Assembly (NCBI GenBank): GCA_945860455.1
Contig: CAMAQX010000004.1
Span: 1 to 34,357, forward strand
Length of the DNA stretch: 34,357 nt
DNA from: Lishizhenia tianjinensis
Lineage (GTDB): Bacteria; Bacteroidota; Bacteroidia; Flavobacteriales_D; Crocinitomicaceae
Direction: 5' to 3'
Below, in pieces: positions 7,399 to 13,315 of this stretch. The position numbers were made by a program, and so were the translations under genes. The notes below the pieces were generated by a model. That model ran no database searches, had not been told where the DNA came from, and saw nothing but the letters and a program-made list of their open reading frames with translations. Each line of letters begins with the position of its first letter. Position 1 is the stretch's first letter.

Positions 7399-9947
7399 TT
7401 ATGTAAATATTTCTTCATTTTTTCCAAGTCAAAATCACAATTTAAGAATTCACTTAGAATTGATATTTGTTCCACATCAGAATCTAAAAGCTCATTCCAA
7501 TTCAGAATAAGAACTTGTTGATTTGGTTGAGATTCTATCCATAAATCAATGATGTATTTCTCCTTTTCAATGGTTTTTAACATCTTTACTGCAATTGATT
7601 TTTCAGGTATCGATTTTTTCAATTTCGAAGTTCTAACTGGAAGAATTTCATCCAAGGTTTGATCCAAATAAATTACTTTGTAGTCATAATTTACTGGTAA
7701 ATCGCTTAAATTTCGACTTGGAATGTAAACTACTTTACCGATATTGTTTATTAACCAATCATTTGTAAATAAAATTTTTGATGCTTCATTGAATTCATCC
7801 TTATCATAATCAATTTTTAGTCCTCCGATATTTAGCAACTGCAGTAATTGCTCATATTCACAATTATCAACTCCAGTACAAACAATAATGTCTCCTTTTA
7901 TATTTGATTTCAAAAACGCCAAATTTTGTTCGGCTAGTTCGGGTTTGTTTAGTTTGTTTTGATAAATTTCCACCAACCATTTATGCGCTTTAGTCATTCC
8001 GGGGGTAAGTCGAGTACAAACTTGAAAGGCACTAACAGCATCTTCAAATAAATCCAATTTCACCAAAGCTTCCCCTAAATGATAGTGAATATTTGGCTGA
8101 AAGAAATCTTGTTCTAAAGCCAATAGAAATTCATCTACTGCCTCATTAAATTTACTTTGGCGCAAAAAAGACAATCCTAATCCATAATGAGCAGCGGTAC
8201 TTCTGTCATCGATGGCAAGCGCTGTAATATATTGATTTTCTGCCGCTTTAAAGTTTTTTCTAAGCGTATGGATTTGAGCAATACTTGTGGCTAATTGCAG
8301 GTTGTTCGGATTTTTTTTCTGAACATTTTCCAATAATGGAAGTGCTTTTCTCGGACGATTCATGGCAAGATTCAACAGTCCTTCCAGGTATTCCAAATAC
8401 ATTGGTTCTTCAAACTCATTATTCCCAAATGGATCAAGAGATTGTTCAGTTTCTTGTTTTCTTTTAGTGCGTTCCTCTAAATCAACTACTTTAAGTTTTT
8501 CTATAACTTCTTGGCATTTCAGATACATTTTTTTACTCAAATAGGCAAATGCAAGTCGTTGACCATAGCGCAAAACATTCGATTCTTCAAAAATACGTTC
8601 CAAAATTTCTATCGCAGGTTTCAATCTCCCGCCGTTAATCATATTTCGAGCGATATAATATTCGTTTTCGCGCTTGCTTTTTTCAACTTGCAACAATTTA
8701 TCGTCTTCCATTGCTTCAATGTAACCCAATTCCACCAATTGTTGAAGTGCTTCTTGTGCAGCCCAAGGATCTTCGCGCATCAAGGTATCGTGTTGACCAG
8801 AATTTCCTTCAACATTTTCCCATGATTCAATCATGTGAGCAGGCGAAGGAGTAGAAAAACATTGATATAGTACCTTTCCTTCCATATCTTTTCCTACGGA
8901 CAATCCAGCATGATAAAGGATTGTTGGAGTAATATCAATAATACTTGCTCCAGAAATTTGTTCTCCTTGCTTTATTCCAGGGCCAGCCATCACAAAAATC
9001 CCATAAGGACTGTGCTCAACTGCTGGGCCCGAAGGTTCCTGTGGTATATAAAGCGGGCGTTGATGATCGGAATGAAATCCATGATCAGAAAGAAGAATTA
9101 CAGTTGTATTTTCATCAATCATGGATAAAGTACGATCTAACATCATATCATGAAAACGATATCCTGCCTCCACAACATCTTTATAGTTTTCAAAATCTTC
9201 AAGGGGGATTTCGGGCCTTCTTGGTGGGAAATAGCGCATTGCGATATGACAAAAATGATCAATTGCATCGTGATAAACAGCCATAAAATCCCATTCAGTT
9301 TCAGCCATTAAATAGGTAGATGCAGAATGGATAGTTGCGGCGTTGGATAATGTTTTTAGAACAGAAAGCGTTTTATTCGCTTTTCGTAATTCAAGATTAT
9401 CTACAATATTTGGCATAAAAGGATGGGCCATTGCCAACGAAATTTCGTGAGGATGAACCCTGAACTCCTTCATTGTTTCACTCAAAGATTCCGGGTGAAC
9501 AGTACCATTTGGCATTTCCCAATCTTCACCAAGGGCTTTTGTGGCAACTTGATACAAGTTTGAAACCATAACTCCATTAATGGGCTCTGCTGGGTTACTT
9601 GGCCACCATGCTACAACATTGCTTTTCCAACCTTCTTGATTGAGAATATTCCAAATTGCTTTCACTTTTCGGGATGTTGTAGTAACCGGCCTCAGTCCTT
9701 CTCCATTTGGCGTTGGCTCAACAAAACCTCCAATTCCGTGTTTATCTGCTCGAACTCCGGTTGCTATACTTGTCCAAAGCATGGGAGACAAGGGGGGGTC
9801 GAGGGTTTGTAATCGGCCATGAACCCCTCTTTTCATCAAGGATTCAATGGCAGGCATTTTTCCTTGTTCAATCAAAGGCATTATAATCTTCCAATCAGCA
9901 GCATCCCAGCCAATTACAAGTATTTTATTTTTTATTTTTTTTGACAT
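7392..9947 (-). CDS. Alkaline-phosphatase-superfamily phosphodiesterase with TPR region and C-terminal sulfotransferase-like domain
   Basis: An 851-residue three-part protein. Residues 8-370 are a type I phosphodiesterase/nucleotide pyrophosphatase domain. Metal ligands and nucleophile appear to be D15 (IGWDAADW), T59 (PMLWTSIATG), D227/D230/H234 (YHDAIDHFCH), D288-H289 (LLSDHGFHSD) and H312 (VEHSPYG), so it should hydrolyse a phosphodiester or similar ester. Residues about 430-680 hold tetratricopeptide repeats (AHYGLGLSFLRQSKFNEAVD, IHYHLGEALVKLDLFEDAVS). Residues about 685-851 align by eye with the separately encoded sulfotransferase of the same operon but lack the PAPS-binding P-loop. There is no signal peptide, so it is probably cytoplasmic. 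Its start overlaps the 50-residue upstream gene by 23 nt. The substrate is unknown. Confidence 0.88.
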   Translation of the reverse strand: MSKKIKNKILVIGWDAADWKIIMPLIEQGKMPAIESLMKRGVHGRLQTLDPPLSPMLWTSIATGVRADKHGIGGFVEPTPNGEGLRPVTTTSRKVKAIWNILNQEGWKSNVVAWWPSNPAEPINGVMVSNLYQVATKALGEDWEMPNGTVHPESLSETMKEFRVHPHEISLAMAHPFMPNIVDNLELRKANKTLSVLKTLSNAATIHSASTYLMAETEWDFMAVYHDAIDHFCHIAMRYFPPRRPEIPLEDFENYKDVVEAGYRFHDMMLDRTLSMIDENTTVILLSDHGFHSDHQRPLYIPQEPSGPAVEHSPYGIFVMAGPGIKQGEQISGASIIDITPTILYHAGLSVGKDMEGKVLYQCFSTPSPAHMIESWENVEGNSGQHDTLMREDPWAAQEALQQLVELGYIEAMEDDKLLQVEKSKRENEYYIARNMINGGRLKPAIEILERIFEESNVLRYGQRLAFAYLSKKMYLKCQEVIEKLKVVDLEERTKRKQETEQSLDPFGNNEFEEPMYLEYLEGLLNLAMNRPRKALPLLENVQKKNPNNLQLATSIAQIHTLRKNFKAAENQYITALAIDDRSTAAHYGLGLSFLRQSKFNEAVDEFLLALEQDFFQPNIHYHLGEALVKLDLFEDAVSAFQVCTRLTPGMTKAHKWLVEIYQNKLNKPELAEQNLAFLKSNIKGDIIVCTGVDNCEYEQLLQLLNIGGLKIDYDKDEFNEASKILFTNDWLINNIGKVVYIPSRNLSDLPVNYDYKVIYLDQTLDEILPVRTSKLKKSIPEKSIAVKMLKTIEKEKYIIDLWIESQPNQQVLILNWNELLDSDVEQISILSEFLNCDFDLEKMKKYLHNL

Positions 9948-10077
9948 TTTCCTTGGAAGAATTGCGTATTTCTAATTTTTCTTTTTCAACAACCTCACGC
10001 CATTTACGTATGCCAACATGACCAAGCGCCAACAAGCCTAGTGATCCTTGTGAAGTAATTTGATATTCTTTTTCCAT
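9925..10077 (-). CDS. Small protein (50 residues) between sulfotransferase and phosphodiesterase genes
   Basis: The ORF track lists 72 residues from 10143, but I choose the internal ATG at 10077. It begins one base after the sulfotransferase stop, whereas the longer form overlaps that gene with a hydrophobic stretch unlike the rest. The product is MEKEYQITSQGSLGLLALGH plus an amphipathic, highly charged tail (WREVVEKEKLEIRNSS and a Lys-rich end). It has no signal peptide and no full transmembrane helix. Its 3' end overlaps the phosphodiesterase start by 23 nt, so the three genes are translationally linked. I do not recognise the family. A small partner or adaptor of one of the two neighbouring enzymes is a reasonable guess from position only. 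Confidence 0.65.
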   Translation of the reverse strand: MEKEYQITSQGSLGLLALGHVGIRKWREVVEKEKLEIRNSSKENVKKNKK

Positions 10078-10078
10078 G

Positions 10079-10630
10079 TTAAATTCTATTTCTATAAAGT
10101 GAAGGATTAACAGCTGAGGCGAGATCCTGCCATTTAGCATCAATTTGCAAAAAAGTAATGACTTTTTCCAATTCGTTTTTTGGATTCTGTATCAATTCTT
10201 TGTATAAAATATCTAAATAAGGAATATTATTTGAAACAAAAAATTGATGTGTTTTTTGAATGTAAGTTTCATAAATTGCAGCAAATTTTTCTCGTTCAGC
10301 TTGTTGATCTTTGTTCAGCATTATTTCTTGTGAACGCAATATTTCCTCAATTTCTCTTCGCATAAAAATAACACGATACGACAGTGATTTATCTATAAAA
10401 ATTGGAAGAGGAGCAACGATTTTTACAACTTTTCCCTTGGCTGATTTCAAAAACGAATTATCTTTTACAATTCCTTTAACGGCATCTAGTTCGAAGTATC
10501 CTTCAGGATTATTGTTATCCTTTTGGCGGATACCATCTGTTAGAATTTCCAAGGATGATTTTTCCAAAATTTGCATCATTAAGGAAGTTCCGGATCTTGG
10601 TAAACCGGTTACAATTGTTACAACTGACAT
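10079..10630 (-). CDS. Sulfotransferase family protein (short form)
   Basis: A 183-residue P-loop protein that should transfer sulfate from PAPS to an unknown acceptor. The 5'-phosphosulfate-binding loop is TGLPRSGTSLMMQIL (residues 8-22). GYFELDAVKGIVKDNSF and YRVIFMRREIEEILRSQ follow, the latter matching the 3'-phosphate-binding strand-helix. The ORF track starts at a TTG (10648), but that codon lies inside a perfect -7 promoter box, so I use the ATG at 10630. At this length it is shorter than typical sulfotransferases (250-300 residues). It is the first gene of the operon with the 50-residue protein and the phosphodiesterase/TPR protein. Related P-loop kinases are an alternative, but PRSGTS favours a sulfotransferase. 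Confidence 0.8.
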   Translation of the reverse strand: MSVVTIVTGLPRSGTSLMMQILEKSSLEILTDGIRQKDNNNPEGYFELDAVKGIVKDNSFLKSAKGKVVKIVAPLPIFIDKSLSYRVIFMRREIEEILRSQEIMLNKDQQAEREKFAAIYETYIQKTHQFFVSNNIPYLDILYKELIQNPKNELEKVITFLQIDAKWQDLASAVNPSLYRNRI

Positions 10631-10645
10631 ACGTTCAAATTGAGA

Positions 10646-10653
10646 CAAATGTA
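10646..10653 (-). promoter_or_regulatory. Probable -7 promoter element of the sulfotransferase operon
   Basis: CAAATGTA on the plus strand is TACATTTG on the minus strand, a full TAnnTTTG match. The transcript would start close to 10639 and reach the ATG at 10630 after a very short leader. This decides against the upstream TTG start. No clear -33 TTTG was found. Confidence 0.45.
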
Positions 10654-10692
10654 CTAATTATGGTCTAACCTAATGCCTGGTAAAAAGAAAGA

Positions 10693-11334
10693 TTAACTTT
10701 CGGAATAATCAGAAAACGATTGTTCATCAGCAAAATAATAGATTCTTACCAAGGCAGTATCGTTTAAAAAATCAATTTTACCGATATCAAATCGATTTAT
10801 ACTCAGTCCAGTTCTATTCTGCAAATCTGTTTTCATTTCTTCGTACTTTTCAGGTAATATTAAATCTATTCGTTCGTAGGTAATTGTTTTTCGCGTTTCA
10901 TGTTTCATTAACCACATGAATTCAAGCACATAAGTAATTACGACAACAGAAATATTAATAAGTAATACTTCACCAACCGACATACTACTATTAATTAACG
11001 CATTCACAACACTCACACCAATTATTAGAAAAAGGTAAGTCATTTCTTTAATTTCGATAGCATCCGTTCGATAGCGAATAATGCCAAAAATCGCAAAAAG
11101 TCCGAGCCCCATGCCCGTATCAATTCCAAATTTTTTCAACCCAAAACATAGAAAAAACGTGATGGTTCCGATCAAATAATAGGTAAATAGATAATCTTTG
11201 CGTTTTGTTTTGCAATAATAGAGAAAACGAATTATAATCGTTAAAAACAGCAAGTTGAAGCCAAACTTAATGATAAGGTTGTAAAAATCTGATGATACCC
11301 AGTTGATGTTTGCAAAAATTTCTGAAATATTCAT
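10693..11334 (-). CDS. DUF4956 integral membrane protein
   Basis: A 213-residue inner-membrane protein with about four predicted transmembrane helices in the first 130 residues (IIKFGFNLLFLTIIIRFLYY, TYYLIGTITFFLCFG, LFLIIGVSVVNALI, LINISVVVITYVLEFMWL). A cytoplasmic C-terminal domain of about 80 residues follows. The family signature GLGLFAIFGIIRYRTDAIEI lies between helices 2 and 3 and is very well kept. DUF4956 proteins are commonly encoded next to VTC-type polyphosphate polymerases, as here, where the VTC gene ends 3 nt upstream. A role in polyphosphate synthesis or translocation is inferred from this partnership; no activity is evident. It is the last gene of the operon starting at 13196. 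Confidence 0.88.
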   Translation of the reverse strand: MNISEIFANINWVSSDFYNLIIKFGFNLLFLTIIIRFLYYCKTKRKDYLFTYYLIGTITFFLCFGLKKFGIDTGMGLGLFAIFGIIRYRTDAIEIKEMTYLFLIIGVSVVNALINSSMSVGEVLLINISVVVITYVLEFMWLMKHETRKTITYERIDLILPEKYEEMKTDLQNRTGLSINRFDIGKIDFLNDTALVRIYYFADEQSFSDYSES

Positions 11335-11337
11335 GAG

Positions 11338-12093
11338 TTAACTATTTATTGAGTTTAAAATTTTTATTTTTTTCTTAAAACGATTTCCTTTAATTTTTTG
11401 TTGACCATGTATAGAGTACAAACCTACACAGTATTTACTGACACGAAGTGGACGAACACCTTGTTTTTTCATAATTTGATAAAAAAGTGAATTTCTATCT
11501 AAGTCGGCTTGTTTTAATTCAGCAACAACCACATTTTCCATTGCGAAATTGGATTCATCTTGATTGAAATTCAAATGTAAGTCAAGTGTAAGGCGTTCAT
11601 TCCTATTTTTTCCCGAGAGGGTGATGCGTTGAAATTCATTCCACAATACAGGAAGTAAATCCATTTTTTTTTGAAGGACATTATGAATAAACTCAATTTG
11701 AAAAGGATCGAATTTTTGAGCAAAATCAGTTAGTTCAATTCTAAGCTTATCTGTTCGATTTTTCACTTTATGTTTTATTTCCAAAAAATAGAGCTGAGAC
11801 TCAACATAATTTCGGATACGCACTTTAAATCGATTCACTCGTCCATTGTGATGTGCCTTAAAAAGCGAAAAGTTTTCATCATCGAAATACAAGCTTTTAT
11901 AGGTTTGAATCGTGCAATTATTTACTTGTAAACAATTAAAATCTTTAATCAAAAGTGGTAATAGTGAATTTAATGAGTCTATAGAAAAAACAAATTTTGT
12001 GTCTACACGATTCATTAACTTAATCTCATCCAACTCTTGTAATGTAATCCCATCAAATGGCTCCAATAAGGCTTGTACTTGTTGATCGTTCAT
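11338..12093 (-). CDS. Polyphosphate polymerase, VTC domain
   Basis: A 251-residue VTC-domain protein, the tunnel-shaped catalytic fold that makes polyphosphate from ATP in yeast Vtc4. Expected basic and acidic tunnel residues are visible: NRVDTKFVF near residue 30, TYKSLYFDD, RFKVRIRNY, YFLEIKHKVK, KLRIELTD, VVAELKQ and RVSKYCVGLY. The ORF track begins at a GTG at 12102, but the ATG at 12093 overlaps the previous stop as TAATG, the common coupling arrangement, so I use it. There is no SPX domain and no transmembrane segment; the membrane component is presumably the adjacent DUF4956 protein. The catalytic set looks complete, but polymerase activity is inferred from the family. Confidence 0.88.
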   Translation of the reverse strand: MNDQQVQALLEPFDGITLQELDEIKLMNRVDTKFVFSIDSLNSLLPLLIKDFNCLQVNNCTIQTYKSLYFDDENFSLFKAHHNGRVNRFKVRIRNYVESQLYFLEIKHKVKNRTDKLRIELTDFAQKFDPFQIEFIHNVLQKKMDLLPVLWNEFQRITLSGKNRNERLTLDLHLNFNQDESNFAMENVVVAELKQADLDRNSLFYQIMKKQGVRPLRVSKYCVGLYSIHGQQKIKGNRFKKKIKILNSINS

Positions 12094-12806
12094 TATAACC
12101 ACCTCACCCCCATTGTTTTACGTTTGCCTTTCTTCTTTGGTTGTATCTTATAGCAATAGGACATATTTAAAATATGGCGATACGTTGGATTTGGCAAGTT
12201 TAAAGATTGATCATAAATATATCCTAGAGCAAAATCATGAGGACCTTTTAATTCTAAACTAACACCAATAAACGATCTGATTTTTGAAAATCGTTTACCA
12301 AGTGGCCCATTAGCCGGATTGTAAAAAAACTCCACGGTAGCCGAAGGTGAAAAAATACTGTTATTAATATCGTATGAAATACTTGGTTTTAAGCGAAATG
12401 CTTGATCGAATTCAGGTTGGTAGTTTACACTCGCAACTCGGTCAAAAGAATATTGATAACGCAAACGAAAACCCAAATTGAGTCGATTGATTGATTTAGT
12501 AAATTGCAAATTAAAATTTAATCGATTTGAACCATTATAATTCGAATTTAACTCTCTTTTTATAACATATCTGTAGTCAATTGAAGGGCGAAACCAATCA
12601 TTTACCTTGTATTTTATAGAAGCTTGAGGAAACATTGTTTCAAATCCTTGATTGCCAATCCGATTTGTCCAATCAATAGTATAATCTAATCCTTTGACAA
12701 ATCGACCTTTAAATCCGGTTTCCATCCACAATTGCCCCTCTAAACTTTGGGAAAAAGCAATCAAATTCTGAAAAAAAAGGAGGGTAAAAATAATATATCG
12801 ACTCAC
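12093..12806 (-). CDS. DUF2490-like outer-membrane beta-barrel protein
   Basis: A 237-residue protein with a signal peptide (SRYIIFTLLFFQNLIAFSQ) followed by alternating amphipathic strands typical of a small outer-membrane barrel (TDWFRPSIDYRYVI-like segments, LGFRLRYQYSFDRV, FALGYIYDQSLN). The C-terminal strand HILNMSYCYKIQPKKKGKRK ends in an unusually basic tail. The start codon is GTG at 12806, immediately after the TAA of the upstream lipoprotein gene; no ATG exists that would keep the signal peptide. The layout resembles DUF2490 proteins, which recur beside VTC/DUF4956 genes, but the family assignment is by eye. It may provide an outer-membrane part of this envelope system. Confidence 0.72.
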   Translation of the reverse strand: MSRYIIFTLLFFQNLIAFSQSLEGQLWMETGFKGRFVKGLDYTIDWTNRIGNQGFETMFPQASIKYKVNDWFRPSIDYRYVIKRELNSNYNGSNRLNFNLQFTKSINRLNLGFRLRYQYSFDRVASVNYQPEFDQAFRLKPSISYDINNSIFSPSATVEFFYNPANGPLGKRFSKIRSFIGVSLELKGPHDFALGYIYDQSLNLPNPTYRHILNMSYCYKIQPKKKGKRKTMGVRWL

Positions 12807-13196
12807 TTAGATTTTTTTTATGTTGATTGTATCCAAAGTTACAATCTCGTTATTCTCTGTAATTTCAATGGGTACAATAATTTCTTTTTTTCCACTCGGA
12901 CAGGTCAAACAATCTTCATAAACGAAAATTTTGTATAATCCTTTTTTCAAGTATCTGAATTCAAAACTTCCATCATAGCTTGTTTTGAGATCGTCGTCAT
13001 AAAATGTATTGCTATTTCCATAAATGATGTAAACATCTTTATCACCAACTGGATATTCAGCAATTATATTTCCTAATGTATTGTATTTCTGTTCTACAAC
13101 AACACCTTTAATTGTTGCTGAACCACCTTCACCTTCATATTTTGAACAAGAATTAAAAATTAAGATAAGAAAAGCAGCCCCAAAAAATAATTTCAT
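12807..13196 (-). CDS. Hypothetical lipoprotein with carboxypeptidase-regulatory-like fold
   Basis: A 129-residue predicted lipoprotein. The signal peptide MKLFFGAAFLILIFNSC ends in a lipobox (FNSC), and the mature protein starts CSKYEGEGG, with acidic residues near the lipidated cysteine as in Bacteroidota surface-lipoprotein export signals. The rest looks like a single beta-sandwich of the carboxypeptidase-regulatory or SdrD-B type (TSYDGSFEFRYLKKGLYKIF). CLTC near residue 96 could be a disulfide or metal site. It is the first gene of the operon lipoprotein-DUF2490-VTC-DUF4956 and is divergent from the CotH gene. No specific function is recognised. Confidence 0.75.
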   Translation of the reverse strand: MKLFFGAAFLILIFNSCSKYEGEGGSATIKGVVVEQKYNTLGNIIAEYPVGDKDVYIIYGNSNTFYDDDLKTSYDGSFEFRYLKKGLYKIFVYEDCLTCPSGKKEIIVPIEITENNEIVTLDTINIKKI

Positions 13197-13229
13197 ATTA
13201 ATTTATTGTTAATTTAACATTCTTATTTT

Positions 13230-13237
13230 CAAATTTA
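13230..13237 (-). promoter_or_regulatory. Probable -7 promoter element of the lipoprotein/VTC/DUF4956 operon
   Basis: CAAATTTA on the plus strand reads TAAATTTG on the minus strand, a full TAnnTTTG match, about 34 nt before the lipoprotein ATG. There is no clear -33 TTTG. The 119-nt gap to the divergent CotH gene must also hold that gene's promoter, for which I see only weak candidates such as TATATTTT at 13282. Confidence 0.45.
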
Positions 13238-13315
13238 CAATTTTTGACGGTGACTTCATTAAAAAATTGTATTTTCAGAAATATATTTTTAATATTGATT
13301 CCTTAAAAAAACGAG

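Noticed and set aside
8285-9822. Several plus-strand ORFs (60-113 residues) opposite the phosphodiesterase/TPR gene
   Set aside because: They are all antisense to a long conserved coding region, with no signal peptide, domain or promoter that I can see.
10180-10643. Plus-strand ORFs of 61 and 110 residues opposite the sulfotransferase gene
   Set aside because: They are shadows of a gene with a clear PAPS-binding loop; no features of their own.
13238-13315. Promoter of the CotH gene
   Set aside because: TATATTTT at 13282 and TATTTTCA at 13270 are only partial -7 matches without a well-spaced -33 TTTG; I could not choose between them, so none is annotated.
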